Below, piece after piece: positions 31,998 to 44,455 of a stretch of DNA of 64,000 bases (position 1 is the first letter of the stretch; the number at the start of each line of letters is the position of its first letter). The position numbers were made by a program, and so were the translations under genes. Origin of the DNA: Ischnura elegans. Its lineage: Eukaryota; Arthropoda; Insecta; Odonata; Coenagrionidae. Below the pieces are notes generated by a model, which had not been told where the DNA came from, made no database searches, and saw only the letters and a program-made list of their open reading frames with translations. The DNA lies in contig NC_060258.1 in the NCBI RefSeq assembly GCF_921293095.1, positions 3,968,001-4,032,000 on the forward strand, written 5' to 3'.

Positions 31998-32300
31998 CAA
32001 TACATTGGAGAAACTGGCCGCACCATCGAAACAAGGCTTAAAGAACAAAAGCGGCATCTGAGGCTTGGTCAGCTAGAAAAATCTGCTATTGCTGAGCATA
32101 GTGTCGAACACGCCCATAAAATTCAATTTGAAAAAAAAGATATTTTGTCATGACAAAAGTTTTTGGGACCGTCTCACCAAAGAGGCCATCCAAATTAAAC
32201 TGGAGAGGAAGAACTTTAATCGCGATTCAGGGTATTCCCTTAGCAGCACTTGGAAACCCGTTCTGAAAAAACTGACGGAATACAGGGAATGGACGATACG
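31998..32300 (+). pseudogene. PLE GIY-YIG endonuclease fragment
   Basis: The frame begins at the second half of the GIY-YIG core, YIGETGRTIETRLKEQKRH, then KSAIAEHSVEHAHKIQFE. After a frame change near 32,150 it continues DRLTKEAIQIKLERKNFNRD, YSLSSTWKPVLKKL. These are the standard PLE endonuclease motifs (R..EH, AEH..., N.....G..LS..W). It lacks the first GIY half, so it is not a working enzyme. Confidence 0.7.
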
Positions 32301-32414
32301 ACGGACAGACCAATCCGGAATCAACCCCACCAGGCGGGAAACTACCAGCCAATTCCCGAGGAACCTGACCGGAGAAGGCAGCATATAAGCAGGCCCATTC
32401 CCGCATCACAGCAT

Positions 32415-32466
32415 CCAGTAGCCCTGATGATGAGCGCCGAGTCGGAGCTCGAAACGTCGGCACTTT
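32415..32466 (+). ncRNA. Hammerhead motif, right end of compact PLE
   Basis: CTGATGA at 32424-32430, stem II GAGC...GCTC within 32432-32450, GAAACGTC at 32451-32458. Stem I pairs AGTAGCC with GGCACT with one bulged A. The core is complete. Confidence 0.68.
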
Positions 32467-32599
32467 TGAAGCCTTTAACCCGTTGGGAAACCCGAGAGAA
32501 GTTTACTCACTGAAGGTGAAATTTTGCGTAGCGAACTATTGCGGCCCTGTGTGAGAGCCACCAAGGCCGCCAAAACTCGACTTCTGACTGTCCTGAACT

Positions 32600-32848
32600 C
32601 CTCTTTCTGTTGAATTTCAGAATATGGACTCGCTCTACCCACTTGCTCTCCCTACTCCACCTTCTTATTCCCAGAATGCAATCCTGGACCAAGCGCTCGC
32701 CTTCATATCACCTCTCCTCCCATCTGAATTGTCTCCATCCTTACATCGATCCTTTTTACCTGTCGTGCAAGAAATTCACCTCACAAGTACCGTAAATTGG
32801 CGTCATGGCTGTATGTCAAAAAACACCTAAGTAATAAATAAAAAGAAC
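32600..32848 (+). repeat. LINE-like 3' fragment, left arm of a larger inverted repeat
   Basis: It contains SYSQNAILDQALAFISPLLP and PSLHRSFLPV and ends in AATAAATAAAAAG, like a LINE tail. The reverse of 33540-33900 gives the same peptide (HSQNAILDQ, FISPLLPSEFSPSLHRSFLP) and a similar tail. This arm lacks about 100 bp present in the other. The two arms flank the PLE unit at 32849-33537. Confidence 0.45.
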
Positions 32849-33537
32849 AAGATCACAACGTGGAGGATTTCGGGGTTACTACCGCGTAGTTTCATCTTTG
32901 CGGACGACAGTTTTTCCGGCATTGTAGCAGGCTTCTTCAGGTCAATGAAGTGGAGATTCGTGGTATTGCTGTCTCTTATGCACCCCGTCGGAGGCCGGTG
33001 TCTTCTCATTGGCTGGTTCATGAGGCCCAGGTGGCTTCTCATTGGTCCCCACCTCCCGGCTCTGTCCTGTCTCTTCGGGTTTACTCTTGCGGACTCTTCT
33101 CCATGTGTTAGGGAGCTGGTATCCATTCTCCCCATTGAGGTTGTTCGGTGTCTTCATTATCTCCATAGCTTCTCTAATGATCTGAGGGAAGTATCTCTTT
33201 TCATTGGCAATGACGTTCGCATTCTCATAGTCGGGATTGTGATTCGGTCCATCCACGTGTGCTCAGCTATGGCCGAGAGGCGCAGTTGTTGATTACTTGT
33301 GGCTCTTTGGTGTTCTTGGAGCCGCATCTTGAGGGGGTCTGCAAGTTTGTCCGATATATGCTCTGCCACAGGTGCAATTGACTCGCTACACCCCACAATC
33401 GTTTCCTGCGGGGACTTTACCTTTGGCTTTGCTCTCCACTTCGTTGACCTGAAGAAGCCTGCTAATTTGCCAGCAAAACTGTCGTCCGCAAAGTTGAAAC
33501 TATGCGGTAGCAACCCCGAAAACCTCCAGTTGTGATC
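32849..33537. mobile_element. Second compact inverted PLE unit
   Basis: AGATCACAAC...GAGG through CTTCTTCAGGTCAA at 32849-32960 is repeated inverted at 33425-33537. Between them, on the minus strand, lie PLE endonuclease motifs: LKMRLQEHQRATSN, RLSAIAEHTWMD, LREAMEIMKTP-like and NGYQLPNTWRRV, in drifting frames. The repeats carry a hammerhead-like layout (CCTGAAGAAGCCTGC...GAAAA.CTGTCG) with altered cores. It is an older relative of the unit at 31734-32508. No target duplication was identified. Confidence 0.62.
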
Positions 33538-34190
33538 TCGTCCTTTTTATTCATTTATTTATGGAACTTTTCACATACAGACACGATGCCAATTTACAGC
33601 TAATTTTTTTACAATTACATGAATAAGACACAACACAATAACAATATAAAAGCTTACAAAGCATTAACCCGTAGAAAAGGAAACATTCAATTGGCGGACG
33701 GATGAGACGGAACTTGTGAGGTGATTTTTTTTATATGGCAGGTAAAAAGGATCGATGTAAGGATGGAGAGAATTCAGATGGGAGGAGAGGTGATATAAAG
33801 TTGAGCGTTTGGTCTAGGATTGCATTCTGGGAGTGAGGTGTAGTAGGGAAAGCAATCGGTTGGAATTTGCCAGTATTCTAAAATTCAACGGTGTAAGGGT
33901 GTCGATTGCCGTCTCGTATCAGCTCGGTTTCGCTCTCGGGGTAATGGAAGAATCGCAGAGTCACGTTCGAGTGATGGGTCCAGTATCTGAAACTCATAAC
34001 ACGTTGCAACCTCTCGCATAGGATCCATCCTCGTGCATGTCTTTGACACCGTACTCCGATTAATAACTTGCTCTCGCCTGGGAATTGGTCTCCGCGTATT
34101 TCTCCAACACTTAATGCCGTAACACATTGCAGTATCTTGGCGTGGGAAAGCGTATGAAATTCATTATCTTGCGGCCTTTTCCGGCCAATA
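33538..34190 (-). repeat. LINE-like 3' fragment, right arm
   Basis: The minus strand contains SQNAILDQTLNFISPLLPSE after a frame change, ends in an AATAAATGAATAAAAAGG tail, and matches 32600-32848. Upstream, WTHHSNVTLRFFHYPESETE may be the end of a LINE RT, but I cannot place it in a clade. Confidence 0.42.
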
Positions 34191-34775
34191 GGAAGACGCC
34201 GGGGGTTGATGGGAGGGACGCAACACGGGAGGAAGCCCCTTGGAGGGAATAGACACGAGGAGTCTTACGCTGTATCCTGGAGGGGGCGTGTGTACCTGTG
34301 CTCTGACATTTAAACGTGTGGAACCAGACTTGTCATCTCATTCTGACTTCTACGAACCTAGCCCTTCCTATAAGCTTAGTGCTTACAAAAGGCAAATATT
34401 TTATTTTATGAAATCTTCTGTATTCAAACAAATGAATCACTTGCGCATTTAGCTAAATGTAATGAAACTGCCGGAAATCAACTTAAAGTTATTATCTTTT
34501 TTGGAATCCTACCTCAAGCGTTAGCTGCACAAAAATGCATTCTTCCTATTTTTCATGAATGCTCTTAATGGTCACAATAAATGCTGCAATAGTTACAATA
34601 CTACGGGAGATGCAAATTTATCTCTTTGGCACATGCCTCACCCAGTGCACGTTATGACTGAACACAATACTATGCTCCTTTTTCCGAATTTTACAATCAG
34701 TAAACTTGAAAACGGAATATTGGTAAAAGATAAACTATTTTTTATCATGAAAACGAAAGTTTTTTCAAATAGTGT

Positions 34776-34940
34776 TTAACCATCTGCATTAATATCGTAC
34801 CTCTTTCTGCACTCACTACGTCCTGTCTCCGGCAAGCGTCGATCCAAATTCTCCAAATCTTTGGGAAAACAAAAAAACATCACACTTCCTTTGCATTTGC
34901 GATAGCTATTGCTGCAGCCAGAAACCGAGCAAAAAGACAT
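34776..34940 (-). CDS. Short THAP-like ORF
   Basis: The 54-codon frame begins MSFCSVSGCSNSYRKCKG and continues VMFFCFPKDLENL. This matches the start of a THAP zinc-binding domain (M..C...GC.N......FF.FP.D...L). The expected later C..H pair and AVPTIF box are absent; a GT near 34,813 could be a donor to a further exon, or the copy is truncated. THAP domains bind DNA and occur in host regulators and P-element transposases. No partner exon was found nearby. Confidence 0.45.
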   Translation of the reverse strand: MSFCSVSGCSNSYRKCKGSVMFFCFPKDLENLDRRLPETGRSECRKRYDINADG

Positions 34941-37600
34941 CGCAGTTCGTTGGGTGCAATTTCCTATAGTGAAAAATTGTTCACCACAAGATCCAGTAGT
35001 CTTCCCAAGATGCACGTTGGAAATGAAATCCTGTTGACCGCACGCGACCGTCGGCATGCGCAATTGCTTATTTATTTTAGTACTACCATGCAGAATACGT
35101 ACTCACACGGAAGTAGGGGAAAGTTAATTTGGTGGTCAAGAAAGCCCACATCGAGAGCCTAACTCCGCTCTAAGTTGGTTGGCGTGGATCATTCAGTGTT
35201 CATTTCTGAGTGAAATGCCTCCATTTTTGGATAATGTTTTCTTGAAAACCGTCATTTGAAAAAACCCGAAAATCCGATGCAACATGCGGAAAAATTTCTT
35301 TCGGGGTACCTGAAATTGTCTCAATATCGCGAAATTGAAACAGATTTTCGAAGGAGGAATTCATTTTTTGCGTAAATTAAGTCCTGAAATACGTAACAAA
35401 AGATGGGCATTAACCATTGCCCGAGGATGGGGAATACAATATTCTCGACCGGTTTGTTTTATGTATATAAATCGATGCAAAATACTACTTTTTTCAAAAT
35501 ATAAAGAAGAATTGACAAAAATTTGCAAAAAGTACCGTAAAATTCAACATTTGAGTGCGAAATGTACTTCGAAAGCATTGATGTTTTTACAACAATAAAT
35601 TAATAAATTCCTTGAATTGAATACCTTAATTTATGCAACCAAGATTCTCGGTTTGCAGTGAAGATAACCTTGTCGCATTTCAAAACTGCCCCAAAAATAC
35701 GATTGAAGCTACAAGGAAAATAGAATAATTATTATTTAACCTCATTTGAGTGAATATATAAGAGTTCTGCTTCTATTAACTGACTTACTATTTCTTTAAC
35801 CGCTTATACATTTATATTGCGTATATTAAAGAATTTTCGCTTTCTTGTCCAAACGAATCAGACTGAACCTGCCCATGTTGTGTTGGCGCGAAGAAGGCAG
35901 TTGAAAAAAAAATAAAGACGTCTATAAATCACATGGAGTCATTAAACAAGAGTTGCAAACGTATGGAAAGCACTAACACATGAATATTCTCAGTACACAG
36001 CAGTTACAATACGAATGATGACGTCTGAAAATCCTGCCGAATCGTTCAAAAGGAGCTCCAAACGTGTAAAAACAGTGCCTTACGAATACTCTCCGCAAAT
36101 AGGAGTTAAAAAGGTGATTACAAATGAGTTAAAAAGTCTTCATATTGTCAAATTTTGGTATAAATAAGTCGAAATTGAGTTCTACAGCATTTCCATGAGA
36201 GATTTTGGTGTTTTAAAAGGGTTCCAAAGCAGTTGGAAAGCAGAAATGTTTCCCTGAGAAACCATGGCTGGCAATATATTGTTTTCAAGAAGACGCATTT
36301 TATTGTCATTTGTACAAATGATTGCATTGTGATTGCGGTACACGCATTCAAACTACAACACAATACTGAATCTCTGGTCCTTCCTTAAAACAACCAATAA
36401 AAGCTTATGAAACAGCATTTGCTGCTACAAATGTAAAAGAAAATGATGCGCAACAGATAAGTTATTTTATGCGTGAAAATTCAAACCCTCTCCCCGGATT
36501 GGATGACTTCTAACATCAAGCAATATTATGTTCTTTCGAAGTACATTATCTGTAATTTTATCATCAATTTCGCATAAAAATATTTTGCGATTGATTCAGT
36601 ACTTTTATGGGTTATCTCGGACAATGAAACTCTTCGAAGGGTTTATAATGTAAATCTAATTACCTGTGAAAGTGAGTTTTAAAACGTGAGTCTTTATTTC
36701 TGAGAACTATTTCGGAAATTTTAGGACAGCGAGAATATACTCTTTTAAAAAGAATTCAACGCGACCATTTTCCTCTGTTTTCCACATTCTTTCTCAATGA
36801 AATATAGATCTTCCCTTTGTGCAGCTACACACTTACACGTTCCTCCTCAACACCTGATCCTTTTTTTCTGGAAACTTACCCTTCCCTATCCCAACCTCGT
36901 AATAGAAAAGGCGCACAGTGGTCCGGATTGCGACAAAGTAGAACAAAAAATTAGATTTTTGTAGGATTGTTTTGAAAATTGCACCACTAATATTTTTTGG
37001 CGTACTCACTCCATTTCTGCAGTTATTTTTACAATAACAACATTATTTTAGAAAATCTTGAGGAATTATAATTCATAATTATAATCCTCCTTAGGATACC
37101 TGGAATTAGGGTGGTGACAGAGTTTCCATTGGAATATATGCACCTCATGTGTTAAGGAGTAATGAGGAAGATGATGGTGTCATAGACAAGTGCTGTTCAT
37201 AGAGTGCGGCTTCCATCCAGAAGCATAGCCCTTGTCAACCAGAAGATTTTGTGAGTCCAAAAGTGTGTGCCCATTGATTTTTCAAGGAAGCATAGGGCAA
37301 TAAGTGAGTGAGTTTTGATTGGAAAGAAGAATTTTACTTATTGGATTTTTTTATGAAGGACCTCTTGTAATCGAATTTTGGGATAATTCAAAGTTTTTAA
37401 CTGGTCCCTTGATGCTCGATTTATCCAAGTTTCAGGGTAGGGTTTGGAAACAATGGCATATTAAATCCAAAGATGATTTCTGTATGCGAGGTGTGGCAAG
37501 GTTAATAAAAATATTGGCTTGAAACATTAGCCGAAAAAAACATCGTGTGGATTCGAAACTTCTCATCATAGGCAGATCTCGGGGGAGGCATGTGCAGTTA
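34941..37600. other. No recognisable gene
   Basis: An 87-codon ORF at 35335-35598 (MKQIFEGGIHFLRKLSPEIR) and several shorter ones have no motif I recognise. The sequence is AT-rich. Confidence 0.35.
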
Positions 37601-39414
37601 CAACAAACCCTCCACCGTAAGAATAGGGTAGTTTCCTTCATCAAAGAAACCGAAAGGCATTGATTGCGATTTGTTACCCACTATTACTGTATTCATAATA
37701 TACAAATTATTTCGTTTTAGAAATACCGGTTTAGACGAATGGCAATGGTCCATTTTTATCCTCATTTGAAAACGGCCAGATTGGCGCCCATGTGATGCCA
37801 CTCCACGTGACGTCACAGGGACCTAGTTTCTATAGGAGAAGATAGGAGTTATACATCGTCTGAGATTATAAATGCATGCATGAGGCGCAGAGCTCAGGGA
37901 AACATGTCTTAATCACCTATTAAAACTGGCTAAGGTCGGAAAGTTTTCTTCGTTTGATAAGGCATTAATAAACCTTTTTTAAGCCAAGCGCCACCAGCCA
38001 GCAAGGTACTCTGCCACCCGATAGCATCCTGCGATAGCATCAGCGCTCAGAGCCTTGATTAAGGTCACCTCACAAGGCGGGAGGGGGAACCAGAAATGCG
38101 TCACACGGAGAGATTTCCTTACCCGTCGCGTTTTCGCGCGCTTGAAAATTTTCACTTTTCATTTGATCGCGAAAAATAGATATCGTCATTTAAAAATCTA
38201 AAAGCGTGAAATACGTACTCCTGCAGGGCTATTCAGTAACTCTTTACGCGGTCGCGAAGACGAAAGATTCCGTTTACGTGGTTACGCCACGTAAACATTC
38301 GAAGACGCGTAATTTGCTATTCAGTATGCTTCACGAAAACATTTTCGTGCCTTCCCCTCCGCGGTAGTGGGGGAAGACGAAGATACCCGAAGTTTTCCTG
38401 CATACGTCACTGCGAGCCAATCAGAGAAAATCGGCATGCAATTGTCCTCGACAGACAAAAATAGAGCGAGATTCGGCTGGTAAGTGCAATGTTATTGTGA
38501 ATTATAACGTTGATTAATGAAAAGTATGTTGTACACTTTTAAATATAGGTGAGAGCTCAACGTGTATATTAATGTTGAAGGTCAGTGCGTTGGAAATGTG
38601 TATGCGATTGAAACCAAAGATTACAGTGAGTAATTGGGATAAAAACTTGTAAATGAGAGGAATTTGGCGTTATTATGCCTTTGCTCATGCCAGATTTGCT
38701 TATGCCTTTGCTTTGATGGACCTATTTTAATGATAATACAAGTGTTTGAATTGATGTAGTCAGTTTCGTCATATCGTTTCTCGCAGAATTGGCCAGATAA
38801 TTAGTTATTGGCAATGAAAATAGTAATGTAAACGGTCCTCATGAATGTGGTAAAATGTTTTGAAAATTATTATCAACAGCCAGCGATGTCCTAAGAATAG
38901 TTTGCTTAATTATTGGAAGACTGTAGATAAGAAAGGATAACTTTACGGGATAAGAGCTGGTAACAGGGTGCTAAGAAGACGGAAAATAAGGTGAAGAACT
39001 AAACCCCTCAAAATAGATAAAAATAAGAATCTATTTACAACGGACTGCCTATCATTACGTCGCAGCCCTGACTTCAATGTTCACAATGACTATAGTGATG
39101 AGTCTTCTACTTTTACGCTGAAGTACCTCGCAATCAAGAAGGTTAAGAGACCCAAACAGTAATGGAAATTTATACCTAGTGGAAGAAATTATATGTTTTA
39201 TGCAAGTAACAGAAAAAGGCATAAAAAAATAATGGATGAAACATGACCTATTCGTAATATTTCTTTTCTCATTTTAGACCATTCTGATGAGGTTGGTGGC
39301 AAATACCGGGTATGCCTTCTATGAAGGATCCCATGATTAATTTTAAGGCGGAAAACCGTAGTTTGACCACCAACAAAAGCAATGGTAGTGTATCTATTTG
39401 TAATTTACCAATGC

Positions 39415-39790
39415 ATTAGGTAACCTGTTAATAATCGCTTGTCTAATAGTTCTGGCCTTGTTTAATATGCCTCTTCCATTAATTAGGGACTCTGCAAGAG
39501 CTGGGATCTCCATAATAATCAGCCTCATCTGGGAAGGGAAAACTAGCCCCTACACACATATTATGAAGTACAACACAAGAATTAACTATCAATCCTGATT
39601 TTATTGGTGTACACTCCAGCACTCAATGTCTCAGCAATCATCTGAACCTAGAGTTAAGAACCGCCATGCACCTCTCAATAGACTTCATAACCCGCACATG
39701 GGCTTCAGTTTAATAAGGTTCAGGGGTACTTGGCCTGCCACATAGTATTCCAGTCAGGGGTCAGTGGTGGTGTGGGTTACCTAAGCCTCC
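39415..39790 (-). pseudogene. Harbinger transposase, C-terminal part
   Basis: Read right to left, AHVRVMKSIERCMAVLNSRF matches the family's AR..IER.FG.LK.RF, then a frame change leads to SGLIVNSCVVLHNMCVGASF, matching I..C.VLHN.C. The E of IER is the expected third catalytic residue. Stops and frame changes make it inactive. Confidence 0.7.
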
Positions 39791-40584
39791 TATCATTCAT
39801 TGCACTGTTTTTAATATATTCAGTGCATAAGCATACATATATGATATAAATATTATTCTTTCTTTTTGATGCAAGGAGTTTACTTTAAAAAAATCAAGGT
39901 CATTACTTCCAATATATGTATTATTAATATCATATAATGTATGTTAAATTATGTACCAGATGATTATTTTTCCAAATTTATACCTAACAACGAACACTGA
40001 TATTCACTCTCCCAAGTACATTTCATTTCCCTATGCATGGCTGATTGATTCCATATATGTATCAACATAACTGATAATCTGGAAAAAATTATGCTTGCAA
40101 ATTACTATTAAATAAAATAGGAATGACTTAGAAATGATACTCTCTTACTTTATTTCCTTTGAGCTTACCTGTAATTATTTAGTAACTATAAAGAATAACG
40201 AAATGCAACCATAGTTCTGGAGGTGGTATCAGTTACCAACACATTTCAAATTGATAAGAGCTTGTGCTCACAAGAATGTTATTAATATGCTTCTGAGTGG
40301 GTTTACATAGCATATGGGATGAGAGTAGTTACAAGAGACTTGAGCTGTGGATGTAGAATGGGTTTCATGATATAGCGAATATGAATCATTTAATTACAGG
40401 GGGTGGGGAGCTGTAAATTGGTAAAAGTTTGTAATGTGAATAGAAGAGTGGCATTATCACCAAATTTTTTGGAATGCTACGTTTCTGATCCCATACTAAT
40501 GGAAACAATCTAGGTAAAGTTCATGAACATCTGGAGCAACATCTCCATTAATCGGTTACTTACATCATGCCATATTATAATGCA

Positions 40585-41515
40585 GGAAATTTAATTGTAA
40601 AAAAGACCACAGAGTGGTGCATTCTCTGGAGGCTGCAATTGAACTTTAAAAAGTGCACCACAATGACAATATCTGCGAAGAAAACTCCTATCCTTTTTGA
40701 TTATGCAATTAACTCCTTGCCTCTTAATCGTGTGTCATCCATGAAAGATCTTGGAATTATTGTGGACCAAAAACTTCTGTTCTCTGAACACATTCATGCG
40801 ATCAAATCTAAAGCCATGTCACTCTTAGGACTACTCTACCGGTTCACGGATATCTCCAGTACTAAGGCCCTCCAATCCTACTTCTCAACCATAGTTCTTC
40901 CGGTGATCAACTATTGCTCCCCAATTTGGTCAATGTCTGCCCCCACTAATCTTGCCACCCTTAACAGTGTTACAACTTTTTTTGCAAAAATTGTAAAATT
41001 TAGAAACCCAAATCTCCGCGAGTCACCTACTAGTGCAGTTTTATCCTCTTTATCCATCCCTAGTTTATCCCTTCTCCGACTTCAATCAGACATCAAATTC
41101 ATTTATAATACCCTTAACTCCCACTTCGACAGTCCTGACATTGTTTCCTTCCTCAACATTAGAGTACCTTCCCGCCACACCCGATCTACTTCTTTACTCC
41201 ACATTCCTACACCCAGGCTATCTGTAATTAAGCGCTCTCTTTTCCATAGGCTTTCCCTTTTAATAAATACTCTGCCCAGTGATATTGATCCGTTTGGTCT
41301 GACACTTAAAAATTTTACTCATCGGGCATTAACATATTTATCACATAAATGACTAGATAGCCGGATAAATGTTTGTTTTTCTTTTTTATTCTATTTAAAT
41401 TTGTAATCAAATCATTGTTATTTAATTATTTAATATGTGTTGTTATAAGTGCACTTTAAATTGGCAGTATTGCTGTATGTGTATCTCTTTATTAAAATAA
41501 AAAAAATAAAAAAAT
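40585..41515 (+). pseudogene. 5'-truncated LINE in the Harbinger element
   Basis: A 261-codon open frame (to 41352) holds the post-catalytic RT part and C-terminus: TTEWCILWRLQLNFKKC, VSSMKDLGIIVDQKLLFSEH (the YLG/LG.. block), VINYCSPIWS and SLFHRLSLLINTLP. A 3' tail of TTAAAATAAAAAAAATAAAA ends near 41,512. This is typical of a Jockey- or CR1-like LINE truncated during insertion. The frame is intact over its length, so it is younger than its Harbinger host. Confidence 0.75.
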
Positions 41516-41904
41516 AATGAAAGGAACTGGATCCTTATCGTGAATGCATAAATACCCATTATCTGTGTTAGGCCTATTTGTAGGAATACTTCAATTATCA
41601 CCAATTAATTTGAAAAGGACTGGCATGTAAGGCAATGATGATTTTAAAACACTCAAGTGAATAATTTTCAGAATCAAGGTCTAATCCATGACAAATTATT
41701 AAAATAAATTATAATGTTGGTTTGATTATTCTCCAACAGTATAAATTTGTTGGAAAATGCTATGTAAACAGTAATGGGCTCATCACAACTTGTTGCAAAA
41801 ATTCATGGGCATCGACATCAGCTGCAATTCACGCTTAATTTTATATTACTCTACTCAGTTCTTTTTTTTTGGATGGGAATTATATATCTTTGGTCAATAT
41901 GGGA

Positions 41905-42020
41905 GGAGCATCCTATGCTTCTGTAACCCCCTCAACTTCTCTGCTGACAGAGGGATGGCTAAGTCCCAAATTATTGTCACTACCAGTAGCTGCCATGCCC
42001 ATAAAAATGCAGTGCACAAA
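41905..42020 (-). pseudogene. Harbinger transposase, N-terminal part
   Basis: The minus strand gives ALHFYGHGSYW and, one frame over, NNLGLSHPSVSREVEGVTEA. The family normally reads AL.F...GS......D..G.SQ..VSR....V. The piece lies upstream of the C-terminal part, with the LINE between, so order and strand are right. Confidence 0.6.
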
Positions 42021-44455
42021 ATATCTAGATTTAGGCAGGTATTCCATGTACAATTTTCACTAACTTATTATAGGGATAGTGGTTGATGTGGTTTAGTACT
42101 ATACCTTCAAATGCATTGGTACTACAAGAGCTCTTTGAGCTGGAATCATGTGGGGGACATAAAATATTTATTAGCCTCCAAGCTAAATCTTTATATCAAT
42201 ATTTTCCCTGAAATACCTCTTATGTTAATACAAAAGGGTCATATACATTCATTAGTTCCCTCACACAAGACTGACTCTTTCATCTCTCTCCTCCTCCTGA
42301 GTATTTCTAGGGCTCTCACACCAATAATTTTCAATCAGATTCGATCGTTACATAAATTAACGATACACATTCAAATGAAAATAGGTTAGCCTCACCTCAC
42401 CTTATGAGAACATTAAAATTGTTATCTCAGAAACAATAAATGGTCTCAAAATGTTATATGGAAGAATATATCTATCTGTAGCACATTATGAAGTAATTGG
42501 CTGTCTTATTTCATAGGTTTACTAGGTGTCATTTCACATAAAAGCCTTAAAAGCCAGAACCCTTATCTAGGGTTCTTAGTGGCTAGAATGTGGGAGTGAA
42601 TTCCTTTATATACTGCATTCCATCATGATACTGCAGCAGGCACGAACAGGTATCTGTCTCTCAGACAATATCCTCTCACCACTATCCACAATCAATACAA
42701 ATAAGATGATTGACTTGCCTCCATTCTTTAAAAGGGACCATCACAATAATGGCCATTGAATAAATACTCTCGCTCTCTCTTCCATAATAGTCATAGTCAT
42801 GCCATGGACTCATAGGCATAATCGAAAGGAAACATCCTGTATGATAGATATCACAAAAACGACATATGTCCCCAAAGTATATACTAACCATTTTGAACAA
42901 AACAAATCTCTTATGTCAAGAAATACTTACAGTCATCTTTTGTCGCAAGACAGATGACACTGAAAACAGTAGTATACTCAATAAAGACTACTTGGTAAAA
43001 TGATTTAAGTTGCACCCACTATGCTATGTACATAAATAACATGCCTTCAAACGTCTATCTGTCATACAAGCATCTACCTATCCACAGTTTAGACATGGTA
43101 ACCTCCAGCCACAGCAGCTGCACATTTCATTTGCGAAAAGGACCTAATATAAACACACAAAATCGATTCACCTATCAGTTATATCCTTTCAGTGTCAATA
43201 TCTTGTATTTGATTAGTTAAAACAATAGCCATCACAACGTAGAGAAAAAAATATGCATCCACTATATGGCAATAATTGTAAATATTTATACATCGCCAGC
43301 CTGAGTAAAAATATTGATCAGCAGAGGAGCTGTCTTTCTGCTAGTTATGTCCCTCCAACTTCATCATCCAAAAATATCTTATACAACTGTATATACAGAC
43401 TGTAGAGCGCAGCATTCATTCATGTTATTTTAGCATTGATGTTGAACATGAGCCCTTTCAAACCAGAAGAAACAAAATAATCTTATGATCATACTACAAG
43501 TTGTTTACCTTCTTATTGTTAGTGGATATTAAAAGTAGCATTTGTACTTTATCCTAAGTTCTTGAATCCCGCTACATACTCCTTTTGCATATACACTAGT
43601 ATTCATAGAGTAACAATGCATTTCGAAGTGGGAAAGCACTGACTAACACCACAAAGGTGACTCGCAGCAGCAAATTCATGAATGGAACACGTACGTTTTC
43701 TCTTAACCAGCAAATATCTTCCTAACTTTGTAACCGTCCCGGGGAAAAGTAGAACAAAGCATTTAAAACATCTACGCTCATACATCATCTACACTCATAG
43801 TGAAACAGACGACGGGAAAATGTCTTGTAAACACGGCTTAAAAACAAGATGCGACGACACATTTTCAACTTAAGTATTCACTTTGATAAAAGGTTGAAAA
43901 TAAATAGAGTAATATTGAGATATGCAATTAAGCGGGCGATAACGATAAATATGAAAAATATAAAACATTTCCTCAATGACAGATAACAACACCTCCAACT
44001 CTAATAGGTATGTATTCCGAAAAGAGAATATGAGAAGCATATACAAGACAAGAATAATTTAAAATACATGAAATTAACAGTTAAATATGCAAAAATATTA
44101 CTTGCACGAAATGAAATTACGTCCACAACTACAATGAACACCGCTGTTTACATGGCAAAGCAAATACATGACATATATTAACAGTATGTGGCCCCGTCGT
44201 CTACCGCGGTCTGCTGTTTACGCGGCGGAAACTGAGTTTTCGTTGACAACTCTCGTCGCGTAAACTGAAGAACGAAACTTACGCGGCGGAATGTTCGAAA
44301 TGGCTGACAGAATAGCAACAATGTGATTTTCGCGATCCCGTCACGAAATCTTTCGTCTTCGCGAACGCGTAAACAGTTACTGAATAGCCCTGCAGGAGTA
44401 ATAATCTTCCGATATAGACAGTAAAAAAATAATAGAAAACCACCCTATTATTAGC

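Larger units (their letters stand above)
31734..32508. mobile_element. Compact inverted PLE unit with a 13-bp target duplication
   Basis: ACTGAAGGTGAAA occurs exactly at 31721-31733 and 32509-32521, bounding a 775-bp unit. The left ~260 bp are the reverse complement of the right end (AACAGACCAATCCGGA... to GTTTACTCAC). Between them lies one copy of the endonuclease region on the plus strand, with no reverse transcriptase. Each outer end has a hammerhead core. It repeats in miniature the layout of the PLE pair at 1.7-7.4 kb, in another PLE lineage. It must have used a full-length relative to insert. Confidence 0.75.
38226..44390. mobile_element. PIF/Harbinger DNA transposon, decayed, 6.2 kb
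   Basis: The ends are GGGCTATTCAGTAACT and its inverse, followed by TTTACGCG and TCGCGAAGACGAAAGAT, giving about 40 bp of inverted repeat. TGCA flanks both ends (38222-38225, 44391-44394). As CTGCAG is palindromic the true duplication could be 2, 4 or 6 bp, whereas Harbinger usually makes 3. The transposase is on the minus strand, with an N-terminal piece near 42.0 kb and a C-terminal piece near 39.6 kb, separated by a LINE insertion at about 40.6-41.5 kb. Subterminal GC-rich inverted words occur near both ends. The rest, including 42,100-44,200, shows no clear second gene. Confidence 0.72.
37626..44455 (+). mobile_element. MITE copy 2, split by a PIF/Harbinger element
   Basis: The MITE parts 37626-38225 and 44391-44455 together match 12633-13292, with the same GGGTAGTTTCC and AAACCACCC ends and TA on both sides. 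The break falls at TACTCC|GGAGTA of the repeat. The uninterrupted copy gives an almost exact empty site. Confidence 0.72.
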
